Origin: Epiperipatus broadwayi
Taxonomy: Eukaryota; Onychophora; Udeonychophora; Euonychophora; Peripatidae
Assembly: GCA_028023455.1 (NCBI GenBank)
Contig: JAQFVV010000150.1
Location: forward strand, 2,363,550-2,427,549
Reading direction: 5' to 3'
DNA length: 64,000 bases
How positions within the stretch are numbered: position 1 is the stretch's first letter; each line of letters opens with the position of its first letter. Shown here piece by piece: positions 36,916-47,900 of this stretch. The notes beneath the pieces are model-generated. The model searched no databases. It was not told where the DNA came from and was given only the letters and a program-made list of their open reading frames with translations. The translations under genes and the position numbers were made by a program.

Positions 36916-38120
36916 GAAAGTTGTTACAATATCATTCATTTTTATAATTACAGGGTGATGTTTTTTTCTTTTTTTTTCATTTTAAACTGACAATTTCTAA
37001 TAACTCAAATAATTAGAATAAAATTCAAACAGTCTTTTAAATACAAAATTTACAAAAGTAAACAGTTGACATTTATTTCTTTTTTCTAAGAAATATTTTA
37101 AAGGGTTCATATGTAATTATATGTTACACAAGTTCCACCTATGCTATCTGAAATGAATGTTGTTCTGAAATTTTACCAAAGTTATTTGAAGTAGTCCAAG
37201 TATCAGATATTGAGGCTAGATCAGCAAACTTGTAGTAGTGTTCTGCCTTTTTTATTCACAAAGCATAGTGGAGGTCCAATACAATTTAAATGAAGTAAAA
37301 TCCCCATCTGATTATGAATAGAAAAGCTGATTTTATATAGAAAAACTTAGTACCTTAATATTTACTGTATATGTAACAAGCCAAATAAAGATAATACTAA
37401 ATTGACATTTATTAAATAAAATATATATCTATAAAAATTTTCCAGCCATGTTGGGGTTAGTTTTAAAATGCTTTTACAAAAATGTGAAAGTGAATTCATT
37501 TTTGTTTACCATCTAAATTCTTAAATAGACTTTAAAATGAATTTAAATCAATTAATATGTTACAGTAACTCTTCTTGATAAACTTCATATTTAAATTTAT
37601 AAATCAGAATTATAATAGTATCTTAATATATAACATACCAATTATTTACAATGCTAAACTGACCTTATTAAAACAAATTACAAATCCATATCTAAATTAT
37701 TTAGTTAAGGGTTTTTTTTTATTAAAAGATAAAACAATGATTAAGTTAAATGTTATTACGTTAATGCTTTATGCAAATTCTAGTTTAGTGTTCTACATAT
37801 TTGGTTCATTATATTGTGAATTATAGTAGTTGAAATATTATTGCAATGATTATATCTTGTAAACATGAATAAATAGTTTAATTAAATGAATCTGCAGAAA
37901 TATCTCGATTGATTTAAATTTCCTTTCTATATTTATCATGCAAATGGTCAATTTATTTTTAGTCTGCTTATAAAAGGGCTTTGAAGTTTTGTGATATGAC
38001 TGGATAATTTAAATATAGGCTTTTGTGTAATTCTTTTATTTATATTGTGTTTTCCTGAAGGTTTGTGATGATGTTGTTTTAGTTGTATTTACTGTTTGGA
38101 CTATTCCATCATCTAATATG
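36912..38120. other. AT-rich spacer, nothing recognised
   Basis: About 1.2 kb without recognised features. An 83-codon frame at 37575 is hydrophobic AT-rich sequence with no domain that I can name. Confidence 0.45.
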
Positions 38121-38344
38121 AGTATGCTCAGTTGGTTAGAGCAATATCTTAAAATTCAGGGTTCAAGTTCAATTGCCATGCTAGTACTATCACTGGTCAG
38201 ACCAGCAACACCTGAAGAAGAGGAGAAAACAATACCTCTTGAAACCTTGTGCATATACTAACATGTTTGATGTGCTATTACTAAAGTTGAATGTATTTGG
38301 AATATTTAAATAAAGTTAAATTTTTCTAAAGACATTCAATACTC
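38121..38344 (+). mobile_element. tRNA-headed SINE, well preserved
   Basis: The head tatgctcagttggttagagc is a tRNA D arm with pol III A box. gggttcaagttcaattgcc holds the B box. A conserved body follows (ctagtactatcactggtcag). Then comes a hairpin: AAGAGG at 38218-38223 pairs with CCTCTT at 38235-38240, preceded by CTGAAG and followed by GAAAC. The 3' end is tttggaatatttaaataaag-ttaaatttttct. The copy at 6753-6966 shares body and 3' end, which defines the family. The 3' end probably borrows the recognition sequence of a partner retroelement, as is usual for SINEs. Confidence 0.85.
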
Positions 38345-39165
38345 TTTTTATTTAGATGTTTGTTTAAATATAAATGTTGTATCCAAGTACACATTTGTTA
38401 TTTGTTTTGTTTAATATTAGCATTACACTGATATTTTAGCTGGATCAGACCTATTCATTTTGGTAGCGAACGTCATTCAAAGATTTTGCAGAGAGACGCA
38501 CAAATATTATAGCGCAATTAATATTTATATAAATGTATATATGTACATATAAAATACATATAGTCATACTATACATTTATATAATAAATATTAAACAGGC
38601 ATCATGTCATAAATAATGTTTGCATCTGCTTGCTATATTCATGACTGGGATTTAAATCTCAGTAGAGTAAATCTTGAAAGTTTTTTTATTTTCATTAAAT
38701 ATTAAGATTTTTCAGATATCTAATACATTATCAGTCAAACAAACTAACCATCTAGTATTGCTCATTAAATGGATATCTGGTTATTTTAAAAGAGTAAAAT
38801 AAAAATGAAATCTCACTCAATCTCCACCACACCACATGCCGCTGGATGATTCTTATGAGTAATGCCTTCTTCTTTCCTGTTTTTTCTTGAAGAGATGATG
38901 ATGAGTTTTTTCTCTGCACTGGTTATTCAAAGATTGGTAATAAGTAAAAACACCAATTACATATATAATTTATAAAATGTAATTACAAAAAAAAAAAAAA
39001 ATAATGTCAGATGTCACATGACCATTTTGCGAACTCCATATATAAAATGTTTACAACCAGTTTTTGAACTATTATGATGACACCAAAAATATTACTATAA
39101 AAGCAAGACTGTTCCAATGTAATTTTATTATATTGTTTGTTTGTTTTTTTTGTTTTTTTATATGG
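38345..39165. other. AT-rich spacer, nothing recognised
   Basis: No gene recognised. Poly-A at 38987-39001. Confidence 0.5.
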
Positions 39166-39242
39166 CAATGCGTTGATCGGGAAGCGAACCCGGGCCAGCT
39201 ACTTGGAAGGCAGCTATGCTAACCGCTAGGCCACCAACGCTT
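39125..39242 (-). mobile_element. Retroposed tRNA-Gly(TCC)-like sequence
   Basis: On the minus strand a 72-base cloverleaf can be drawn. The acceptor stem is GCGTTGG with TCAACGC (one G-T pair). The D arm is tggcctagcggttagca. The anticodon arm is GCTGC-CTTCCAA-GTAGC with anticodon TCC. The T arm is ccgggttcgcttcccga with one mismatch. It is followed by a tail of A and CAAA runs (down to about 39125), the hallmark of reverse transcription. So it is a tRNA pseudogene or SINE head rather than a plain tRNA gene, although the cloverleaf is nearly intact. Confidence 0.75.
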
Positions 39243-39900
39243 GACAATTTTGTTATATTGTTAACAGTAAGTTTTACCAAAACAGCACAGTGTAAAAAAA
39301 AATCAAGATTAATGAATTGCCAGTATTTTTTAAATAAAGATAAAAAATTTAATGCTGTAAACTTTGCAGGTAATTAGTATTCTTTTTGTTTATTACTGTA
39401 AGAACTGTTTGTTTATGGAGCCGAAACAAATATTATACAAACATTTGAAGAGTTGTTATTTTAACATTTGAGGCCCCATTGTGGGGCAAGAGTTGTTATT
39501 TTAAAGTTGAAGGCACTTGTTTTACCATTTAACACTTCTCAGACTTCGAGAGGTGCCGAATATTTCTTCTAAACAGAAAAAAAGTAGGAAAAGTAAAAAA
39601 AAAATGTTATTTTTAAATCCAAAAACAAACAATAAGTGCAACCTCTTATAAACTCTTTAAAATAAGAACATGTGTACATACAAAAATTTAAACATAATAC
39701 TTGTTCTACACTGTATTAAAAATATTAGAAATTTAATGCAGATTTAGTGTTTATGTTTTTATTTTATTTGCTATCATATTGAAAGATTAAGCTATAGTCT
39801 ATGCTAAAATTGAAACAATTTATTATATTTATATAAATAATTAATCATTATAAATATGATAATGTTTTGCATGTATGAAGAATAATTACTTCCACAACAT
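39243..39900. other. AT-rich spacer with a small GC hairpin
   Basis: gcccca-ttg-tggggc at about 39475-39489 is a perfect short GC-rich hairpin between two copies of agagttgttattttaa. Nothing else recognised. Confidence 0.5.
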
Positions 39901-40230
39901 TGCAGATATATAAATCGTTATATGAGGGATTCAAATTCAGACTTTCACATAACCCTCAATTCTCCATGCCATCTCATATTGCTGACTCACCTGATCTTAC
40001 ACATGTTGAAAAGATAAATAATCACCACTATACGTATTTCATGCTAAACCAGCAATCATCAGTTGGTCCAGATTACTATCCTCACAATATATACAATCAC
40101 TGCTCAGCTTTATATTAAGATAGCCAATCTTCATACTTTAATGGACAGGCTTCAAACTACTCCAACCCACAACTCTTAAGCCATCCATTTCATTAAAAAT
40201 CTGTTCAAAGCCCACGTTAGTGCCAAGGTT
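39901..40230 (+). repeat. Dispersed element E, copy 1
   Basis: Reads gagggattcaaattcagact, tgccatctcatattgctgac, acatgttgaaaagataaata, aaccagcaatcatcagttgg, ttaatggacaggcttcaaac and ttcaaagcccacgttagtgc. Copies 2 and 3 are about 90 percent alike. Frames of 72-79 codons over the copies differ in length and are not preserved as a reading frame. Confidence 0.9.
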
Positions 40231-40351
40231 GTCACCCTACCCATGTTAACCATTGAGTCATTCTGACCCCTCATTTGTACTGGAGAATAATCCATTTAAT
40301 ACATATGTGAGGGATGGGCAGACCTTAATGCACTATGGTTTAAAATATGTA

Positions 40352-40778
40352 AATTAATGCACTGTATAGGCTTACATCCACTTGCACATATATAATGTAA
40401 TATAAAGGATTCAAACTCAGACTTTCACACAACCCTCAACTCTCCATGCCATCTCATATTGCTGAAGCACCTGATCATACATATGTTGAAAAGATAAATA
40501 ATCGCCAATATATATATTTAATGCTAAACCAGCAATCATCAGTTGGTCCAGATTACTATCCTCACACATATATACAATCAGTGCTCAACTTTATATTAAG
40601 GGATATTCAATTTTCATATTTTAATGGACAGGCTTCAAACTTTTCCAACCTACAACTTTTCAGCCATCCATTTCATTGAAAATCTGATGATGAAACGTTC
40701 AAAGCCCACGTTAGTGCAAATCTTTTATATTACATTATATATGTGCAGGTGTGTGTAAGCCTGTACAGTGTATTAATA
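40352..40778 (+). repeat. Dispersed element E, copy 2, with inverted ends
   Basis: Same interior as copy 1. The left end (aatgcactgtataggcttac, cacatatataatgtaatata) and right end (tatattacattatatatgtg, gtaagcctgtacagtgtatt) are inverted repeats of about 50 bp. Copy 1 lacks this frame. The gttcaaagcccacg block is preceded by tctgatgatgaaac. Confidence 0.88.
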
Positions 40779-41264
40779 AATCGTTATAATAATTTATCAA
40801 ACTACTAATTGCAAATGCAAAAACACACGACAAATAAAAAATAAGTACTATAGCAGAAGGTCAAAGGTGATATAATTTGATTATCATAAATACATCAATA
40901 TATATATACATATATATTCAAATAATAAAAATTAAAATGTTTTATGATGTAGCAAATAAATAAACAAGCAAATGGTTCGTTGTTCATGTGTGAACATAAA
41001 GGTTGAGCTACCAGAAGTCTCAGAATTGAATTGTCATTCATGGATCTTGTGGTATAGATGCCATCTATCTACCATTCATTAACTTATCCACAGCAGTAGA
41101 AAAAAATAATATTATAAATTTGCATAATTCAATAGAGCATTCTAACACAATTAGTCCAATGTGTAAAATCTAAATAAATTCAATTAAAAAATATAACAAT
41201 TTTTTTTCACCTAAAGTTTAGATGTAAAAAAATTAAAATCAAATGATTTATTGTTCAGAATTTA
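40779..41264. other. AT-rich spacer, nothing recognised
   Basis: No recognisable feature. Confidence 0.5.
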
Positions 41265-41352
41265 TATGAACTTTGAGCTCAGGAAGTAGTACACCTGCAG
41301 TCAAACCTATGACCTTGAGTTTCAGAGTTCACCAACTCTAACTACTTCACAC
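41265..41352 (-). mobile_element. Possible tRNA-like remnant
   Basis: On the minus strand, aagtagttagagttggtgaa may be an A-box region, and ggtcataggtttgactgcag a degenerate B box. Weak. Confidence 0.3.
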
Positions 41353-41734
41353 AAAATAATTTTAGTGTTTAATCATAATGCACTTTTTAAGGCCTTACAT
41401 ATAAATAAATGTATTTGCAATTTATGTGAGATATAATCAACACAAAAATTTATATAAATAAATAAATGAATACTCAAGACATTTTACTCAAAGTTAGGTT
41501 ATTTTTTAAAGCAACTTAAATTTTGCAATGAGCTGGTTTACAATTGACTTATATTTTGGGACTTGTTCCAAAAATAAATTCCTTATTTAGAAAAACGCTA
41601 CTTTCTACTGTAATGTTATGTTGATGTGATTTAAAATGGATCTTTTTTAAAAATGAGGTCTAAAGTTTTTGTGCATTGTCAATTTATTTGGAAACTCTGT
41701 TAATCAGATTAAACATTTCTTTTTTAAAAAAAAA

Positions 41735-41845
41735 AATCTTTTTTTTTTCATGAGTCATAGCATCAGCTGGGAAATGAACCCGCTATCCCGGAACAACAGC
41801 TTATAAAGCAGCTGTCACTGACCTCTCGGCCACTTACAGTAGGAT
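41735..41845 (-). mobile_element. tRNA-derived SINE head, second copy
   Basis: On the minus strand, agtggccgagaggtcagtga (A box), a stem region, gcgggttcatttcccagct (B box and T arm), then gatgctatgactcatg and an A-run tail. The same organisation is seen at 4969-5070. Both have a few extra bases before the T stem, suggesting a class II-like or rearranged tRNA ancestor. Confidence 0.7.
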
Positions 41846-43088
41846 TCTTCTTAAAAATATATATATAACAGTAAACTTACCCATTTGTTACTAAATGATT
41901 CTTTCAATGTTGTTTCATTTTTTTATTTTCCTAACTCATTTTAATAAAAGCTGATGTCTTAATTCCAATATCATGTCCTCATAATACTCTCTATTTTTGT
42001 TATTATTTAATGACTGTATCTCTTTTAATATTTTTTACCTTTATGGATCTCCTGTATTTTATGAAAATTACAATCATTTTTCAACATCAATTTTGATTCT
42101 CTGTCTTCTATTTTTCATAATACATATCTACAGACAAATTTGTTTTTCATTTTTAATTTTTCATTCTGCTATTAAAAGACAACAAACGTACATTCTTTTA
42201 TGTGCTTTTTTTTATTTTAATGTAACTTTAAAACTATTGCTTGTTTATACTTATTGTCCAAACTTTCCATCTTTTTCTTTAAGCAATTTAACTTATCCTT
42301 TTACATATAAATTTTAAAATATCACCAATTGAATTTTGACTTTTATATATTTGTAAGACATTCTCCACGTCTTTATTGTATTATTTATAGAAATATATTC
42401 TTTATTAATTTTGCATATTGCAAAATATTTTTTGTTAAAAGTGTTACCATATCTATGCAATCTATTCAAATACTATTTTTACTAATCTGTTTATCTTCAT
42501 ATATTGTAATCTTCTAATCATTGATAGTATTAATACCATTCAATTTGCAATAAAATTCAATTCTTTACACCTTTTTTTTGGATCATAGGTTATCTATTTA
42601 TTTATACAAATTAAATATATTTACACAAAATATCATTTTTCTTATATTAAATCCTAGTTGCACTTTTATATAAGAGAAATTGTCATAAATAGTTTATATA
42701 TTTGCAACTTCTTTGCTTTTAAATATAATACAAATCATAATAATAAAACGATTAAATTTCAATAATATATTATTATACATAGTAAAAATATTAATTATAT
42801 CATATTATATATCTGTCTTTGATCATATGATTTAGAAAATTGTTATAAAATAAAAGTTAGAAATATATATATATATATATATAGTTAAAACTTATATCTA
42901 AAAAAAAGAAGATATATATGAAGTTAAAAATACAATATGAGCTGTGTGTGTCTTGCTCATTTGAAAAAGGTAAACTGGGTGTTTCAAGAATGCAGTCAGA
43001 GTTATAAAGTTTGGTTTGGCTTCTGGGTTGATGTATGGTTGTGATGTGACTGAGCTAAGTGAAAGATGCGTTGAGATAAAAATTATAC
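41846..43088. other. T-rich spacer, nothing recognised
   Basis: Strongly T-rich on the plus strand, with plus frames of 106 and 62 codons made of Phe, Ile, Leu and Tyr. They overlap no recognisable domain and I treat them as chance. Confidence 0.4.
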
Positions 43089-43548
43089 ATATATGAACTA
43101 ACTAAAGGAAAAATAAAAATTTATAATAAAAACCCAGAATTACTTCTCTACAAAATTGCTTTAATATTTCAACCAGGAGATTGGTTTTCATCAGAAAGCA
43201 AAATGGCTATTTTCAAAATTTAAGTGCTAAAATATTACAGACAGTTACGCATCAGATAAAAAAACTAATTCCTATAGGCTAAGAATTTTTTTAGTATTTT
43301 TTATACAAAGTTTTGTATATATATATTTTATACAAAGTTTTTAAAGATTTTTAGCCTATAGAAATTAGTTTTGTTATCTGATTCGTATCTGTCAGTAATA
43401 TTTTAGCGCTTAAATTTTGGAAACAGCCATTTTGCTTTCTGATGAAAACCAATCTGCTGGTTGAAATATTAAAGCAGTTTTGTAGAGAAGTAATTCTGGG
43501 TTTTTATTATGTTTTTATTTTTCCTTTAGTTAGTTCGTGTATATATAT
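43089..43548. repeat. 460 bp palindrome with ribozyme-like core in each arm
   Basis: The outer ends gaactaactaaaggaaaaat and atttttcctttagttagttc are reverse complements. The arms run inward through aacccagaattacttctcta, caaccaggagattggttttc, aaagcaaaatggc and cctatag to a TA-rich loop at about 43300-43322. The arms are over 90 percent alike. Each arm contains CTGATGA, a five-base-pair stem and GAAA (see the ncRNA entry). A 71-codon frame beginning in the right arm is incidental. Confidence 0.9.
43396..43471 (+). ncRNA. Candidate degenerate hammerhead ribozyme
   Basis: CTGATGA (43439-43445) is followed by one unpaired A, then stem II (AACCA 43447-43451 with TGGTT 43458-43462), then GAAA (43463-43466). 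Stem III would be TAATAT (43396-43401) with ATATTA (43466-43471), six pairs, leaving AUU as the cleavage triplet ending at 43402. Stem I is AGCG (43405-43408) with TGCT (43433-43436), but the two positions next to the core are U-U mismatches. The mirrored arm (minus, 43237-43162) keeps every core base and has AGCA/TGCT in stem I. The layout is that of a type I hammerhead. The mismatches and extra A make activity doubtful. Confidence 0.35.
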
Positions 43549-44230
43549 ATATTGCTATCTATTAAATTATTGTATTTTCTTTTATTTTTCTTTAATATAC
43601 TTTTTAATTTTATTTTTTAATTGTCTAAAATATTATAAGTTTTTTTTAATTCTGTAAGTAAATTATTGAATAATTTAGTAACATAATGATCTTTTATCCT
43701 AGTCCATATTTGTTACAATATTTTTCAATTATATAAGAATTTTTTTTTTTCTGGGCTTCTTTCTAAGTATTTTATATGAAGTTTTTTGAAAGTATTATCA
43801 AAAGTAATTTTTTTGCTATAATTATATATTCAAGTTCATTAAAATATATTATTTTTGTAACCAATTTTTTTTTCTTATATAATTTTTTTCTATCAGATTA
43901 ATTATTTTTTGTTTGCAATAATGCTAGCCTATGTATATTATAAAACTTAGCAGCCCAGAAAGTGTTATTTTATATCTCAGTAGAGATTCACAAAAAAGAC
44001 TCATATATAACAACTAATAATATCTAAAGGAAAAAATATTGTTGATTTTATAAAACATTGCTGCAAAATATCGAATTTTATTTATTAGAATGTTAATATG
44101 ATAATTCGAAGATATTTTGTCATCTATTATTGTTTCAAATTATCTAATATATTTTACTTGTTCTATTTTTATATGTTTATTATTATTATATATAGTTAAA
44201 AAACTATGAAAAGGAACTGATTTCAAGATG
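43549..44230. other. AT-rich spacer, nothing recognised
   Basis: No recognisable feature. Confidence 0.5.
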
Positions 44231-44314
44231 CATTTCTGGAAGAACCAGTCACATTTCTGGCAGAATCAGACTCATTTCTGGCAGAATCAGACTCATTTCT
44301 GGCAGAACCAGTCT
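44231..44314 (+). repeat. 21 bp minisatellite, four units
   Basis: Four consecutive units of catttctgg(a/c)agaa(c/t)cag(t/a)c(a/t). Two inner units are identical. The unit length is a multiple of three, so an ATG-initiated frame at 44228 reads (HFWxNQx)4 and then stops at TAG. No longer frame surrounds it. Confidence 0.93.
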
Positions 44315-44759
44315 CATTAGAAATATTGGCAAAAATGAGTATATCCAATTAATGCTGCAATTATAAATTGAATTGTAGTACACATTGGTTTAGAAATTAT
44401 CCTTATTAGCCACATAGAAAAAAAAATCTTTAGCAACTCTTATCTAAGATAATTGTAGCTTTTTAAATAAAAAGATATACTTAAATGTTAACATATGACA
44501 TGGATTTCCATGTGCATGCTTTTAAGTTAAAGATAGAGTAATTTATAATAGTGGAATAGTTATTGAAACTAAATTAACTATATATAAAGCTGTTATTTTA
44601 ACCAATTTAATGTGTGCTAATGAAATAACTAGTACAGTTAAATTAGTTGGTTATTTTGACTAATATATTGTATGGAAATGATACTTGCAGTCAGGGACAC
44701 TACATATGGGTGTGCATGTTATGTAGGACTCAAAGGGGCTTCATTATGGGCTACCCAGA
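44315..44759. other. AT-rich spacer, nothing recognised
   Basis: No recognisable feature. Confidence 0.5.
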
Positions 44760-45290
44760 CATCAAAATAATTATTAAAATTTATATGTAAATGAAAATAT
44801 TTACATTTTCAAATCACTTCATTGTAAAAAATATATTCTATATGTAATATTCTTATTTAAATATGAAATGAATACTTCTTTATTTAAATTTATTGTGCCA
44901 ATTGCTCAAGTCTTAAATTTTCAGGCTCAAGCTCAAAATATACTACATATATATTATTAACATTGCACTAAACTGGACAGGATGATGCCATTTTGTTGTA
45001 ATAATTAATCAAACAAGATAAACCTACATTGTTGCTACCATAATCTCCAATTTACATAGTAAATTACATTCTATTCTCAATAATAGATATAAGTTTTGCT
45101 TCTGTACACACATCCCAAACTCCAACAACTTAATCAACAACACTAAAGATCAAATTCTACTTTTACAGACCCCCCCCATACAGTATACAGTATTTCTTGC
45201 TCCAACAATAACTGTGAAGGCTCATACTATGGAGGGAAGCAGAGCATCTTTGTCCACATGATTGGCACAACACAAATACTCATACAATAG

Positions 45291-45515
45291 AGCTCTCAAT
45301 CAACCATCCACTTATTCAGTTTTCTTTCAGCACCAGAATACAAGCACCATGAGTGTATTACAGATAACCCCACAATCATGTGCAAAGAGAGACATGACCT
45401 CAAGAGAAAAGTCAAGAAAGCCTTCTTCATCTCCAGAGACAAAGACACCATAAACAGGAAAAAAAACATGCTATGCTTTATCAGGAAGATGGAATGTCTA
45501 GCATATTCAGCATAG
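45291..45515 (+). pseudogene. GIY-YIG-like C-terminal remnant of a retroelement, copy 2
   Basis: A 74-codon frame, from the codon after a TAG to a TAG, lacks an initiator. It reads SFLSAPEYKHHECITDNP, then TIMCKERHDLKRKVKKAFFI, then SRDKDTINRKKNMLCFIRKM and a short tail. The centre aligns with the 12.3 kb fragment at most positions, including MC-(K/R)E-x-H-(D/E)L-(K/R)R-(K/R)VK(K/E)A and the N-(R/K)-K near the end. In GIY-YIG nucleases of Penelope-like elements the domain ends with a K(E)A-x-x-I helix and an LNR-like motif. Here the catalytic Glu position may be Lys (KKA). A 63-codon ATG frame in another register is a shadow. Confidence 0.5.
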
Positions 45516-46062
45516 ATTTGCATATTGTTCACCTTATTAGCAGTCAAGCTATGATTATAAAATCTGGACCATTTCAAAGTGCAAAGCTCATTCATTCTTA
45601 TTCATCTATTTGGTAACAATACACAGGTTTGAGGACAATTGTGCTATACACACAAGCCAACTAGAATAAAACTTACATGCACCTTATTGTTAAAAAGACA
45701 ATCTTTTTTATTTAAATATAAGTGGAATACATTTTACCTTCTTTTTAATATTCTATACTTATACATGTTGCAACAACTGCTCCAGCCTCAAAATATACTT
45801 CATATATTTATTTATCATTATATAAAAGAGAACAGACCAACACCCTTTTGTTACTATAATTAATAACATTTATATGTAAATGAAAATATTTAGATTCCCC
45901 AATCACTTGTATTTAAATATCCAAATTTATACAAAGAATAACACATTAAATTAATAATTTATTTAAAACTAAAACTTATTTTTAAAATGTTGCCTTATAA
46001 TTACAGTACATGGGACCAAATTAAGTTTATCAATGAGATTTTGTATGAGTCATAGTGTCTTA

Positions 46063-46135
46063 TTCTGTTTAGAGTAGTGATAAGAGTTTCCAACTCCTGA
46101 ATGGTGGGAGCCTAGGGCAAATCCTGCTGCTGTCT
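46063..46135 (+). mobile_element. tRNA-like SINE remnant, family S2
   Basis: tctgtttagagtagtgataa resembles the A-box region of the S2 family, and ctagggcaaatcctgctgct a degenerate B box. Diverged. Confidence 0.35.
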
Positions 46136-47900
46136 TGTGTAGACTATTTTTAATAGCAATGTTATTTTTAATGCCATATTACCTTATACACATTTTATTA
46201 AATAGCTTTTCCTATTTTTAATAATGATATTATTTTTATTTAATGCAGTATTAGCTTTTTACTTGTTCTCTAGCTAAAAACTCATAAATGATCCATAATT
46301 CACACTGTGATGCAACTCCAAGCAAACCAGAATGAGTAAAATGCATAATTTATAAAATGATATTATTGCACCCCAAAATATTTAATTATTAACATATTTC
46401 ATGGCCTATGAATAAACAAAATAATGAAATGCAAGGAGTTTTAATGACTTTTAACAATTTGTTGAATAAAGAATGTAAATATGAAAATTTAATATTCTTC
46501 CCTAAATAAATTCTGGCTAAATCCCTAATTGTTAAACTGTATAATAAAGTATAATATATAACATGACTTAGTTATTAGTAGGCATTAAAAAAATTAAATA
46601 TCATAAAATTCCGGCATAATCTGCTACTTGATATAATACCAACAAAGTTATTTCTCATAAAACACTTTAAATTAAATGTAGATCCTACTTGCTTACTATG
46701 CAATGCATTCCTGGAAAATACATTGCATTTTGTTGAGACATATCCATACTTTTCATCTTTACATCACTTTGTATTCCATGAAGACACAATTAATTTTTAA
46801 AATATGCTCATAAACAATATAAAGAAATTAAAAACATTCAATGCCTTTGTTACCATCCTCACTCTCAGAACAATAAGCTTGCCCATTGTGCTGTAATCTT
46901 TGACAACAAAAAATACAATATACTAAAAAAAAAACAAAGAATGGCATAACATATATCTACATGCTCAAAAATATATACCCAGTAATGTCACAAAAAAAAA
47001 TATGGCAAAGCAATATTTTCCTTAGCTGCTCATTAATGCAATAACAGAAATCATCTTGTTCCAATTCACTGTAGTCTAAAAACCTCCTAAGCAATGTAAA
47101 AAAAAAAAAATTTACAAAAAAAATGTAAAAAGCTCTTAATATAAATATATTAATTCTTGTAAATATTTTGTTACTAATAAAGTCTACTTATATAAAAAAA
47201 AATATTATTGAACAAAAACAAGAAGTGGTATTTTTTGTTAATAAAAAATGTAAACAAGTTATTTGTGAGAAGTTTGATTTTTAAAACATGTATTTTTATC
47301 AAGTTGTTGCTAATAACAATTTTTTAAAAAAGATGATGCTCACATTTTATTAATATGGCATTATTATAACCCTTATAAAACTTCACTTGTAACTGCTTAA
47401 CAAAATTCTTTATCTATACTAGTGAAAGAATCCAATTGTTTGATTTTTTTTTTCTTATTATAATTTATTATTAAATAAAAGAAACTGCAATGTATGGAAT
47501 AATGACTTCTAAAAATTTATCAAATAAAGAATGTAAGTGTAAAAGTTTCTTCCCTTAAATAAATCCTTAAAATTTCTAAATACATGACTGTATCATGTGA
47601 CTAAACTTTTGAACTGAAGCATACAAAAAATTATTCTATTATTGATATTCCAAATGATATAAAGTAAAAAACAAGATGTTGCTCAGAGTCAACCTAGTTA
47701 AAACATATCACATTGTGGATATCAAAGTCAGAAAAGTGAATATGTAAATAAAAAGCTAAAAATGTAAATAATTATAATTTTTTTAATATTCTATTGTGTC
47801 TTTTGTTAAACAAAATTATATAGAATTCATTGTTTTAATTAACTAATTTTATTTCATGGGGAGGGGTATTTTTCACATGATAAAAATATTTAGATATTTA

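Larger units (their letters stand above)
44760..47900 (+). repeat. Large diverged repeat J, copy 1 region
   Basis: Several blocks match 55900-57870 in the same order. Examples: gaaaatatttagattcccca / gaaatgttttgattccaaac; taataatttatttaaaacta / taataatttatttacaaata; attgccttataa; and near the end gtaaataattataattt, taatttattttgttttaac and tttatttc-tgg. Internal partial reiteration is visible (44790, 45880 and 47480 blocks). It includes the GIY-YIG-like fragment at 45.3 kb, so it may be an old retroelement body. Boundaries are approximate. Confidence 0.45.

Noticed and set aside
39900-40679. Frames of 72 and 77 codons with similar sequence in two places, resembling a small gene family
   Set aside because: They lie in copies of element E; the third copy at 59.0 kb has different start and end, so similarity comes from the repeat, not from protein constraint.
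41997-42517. Two hydrophobic frames of 106 and 62 codons, resembling membrane proteins
   Set aside because: T-rich DNA gives Phe/Ile/Leu/Tyr frames by chance; no motif, no homologous copy and no start context.
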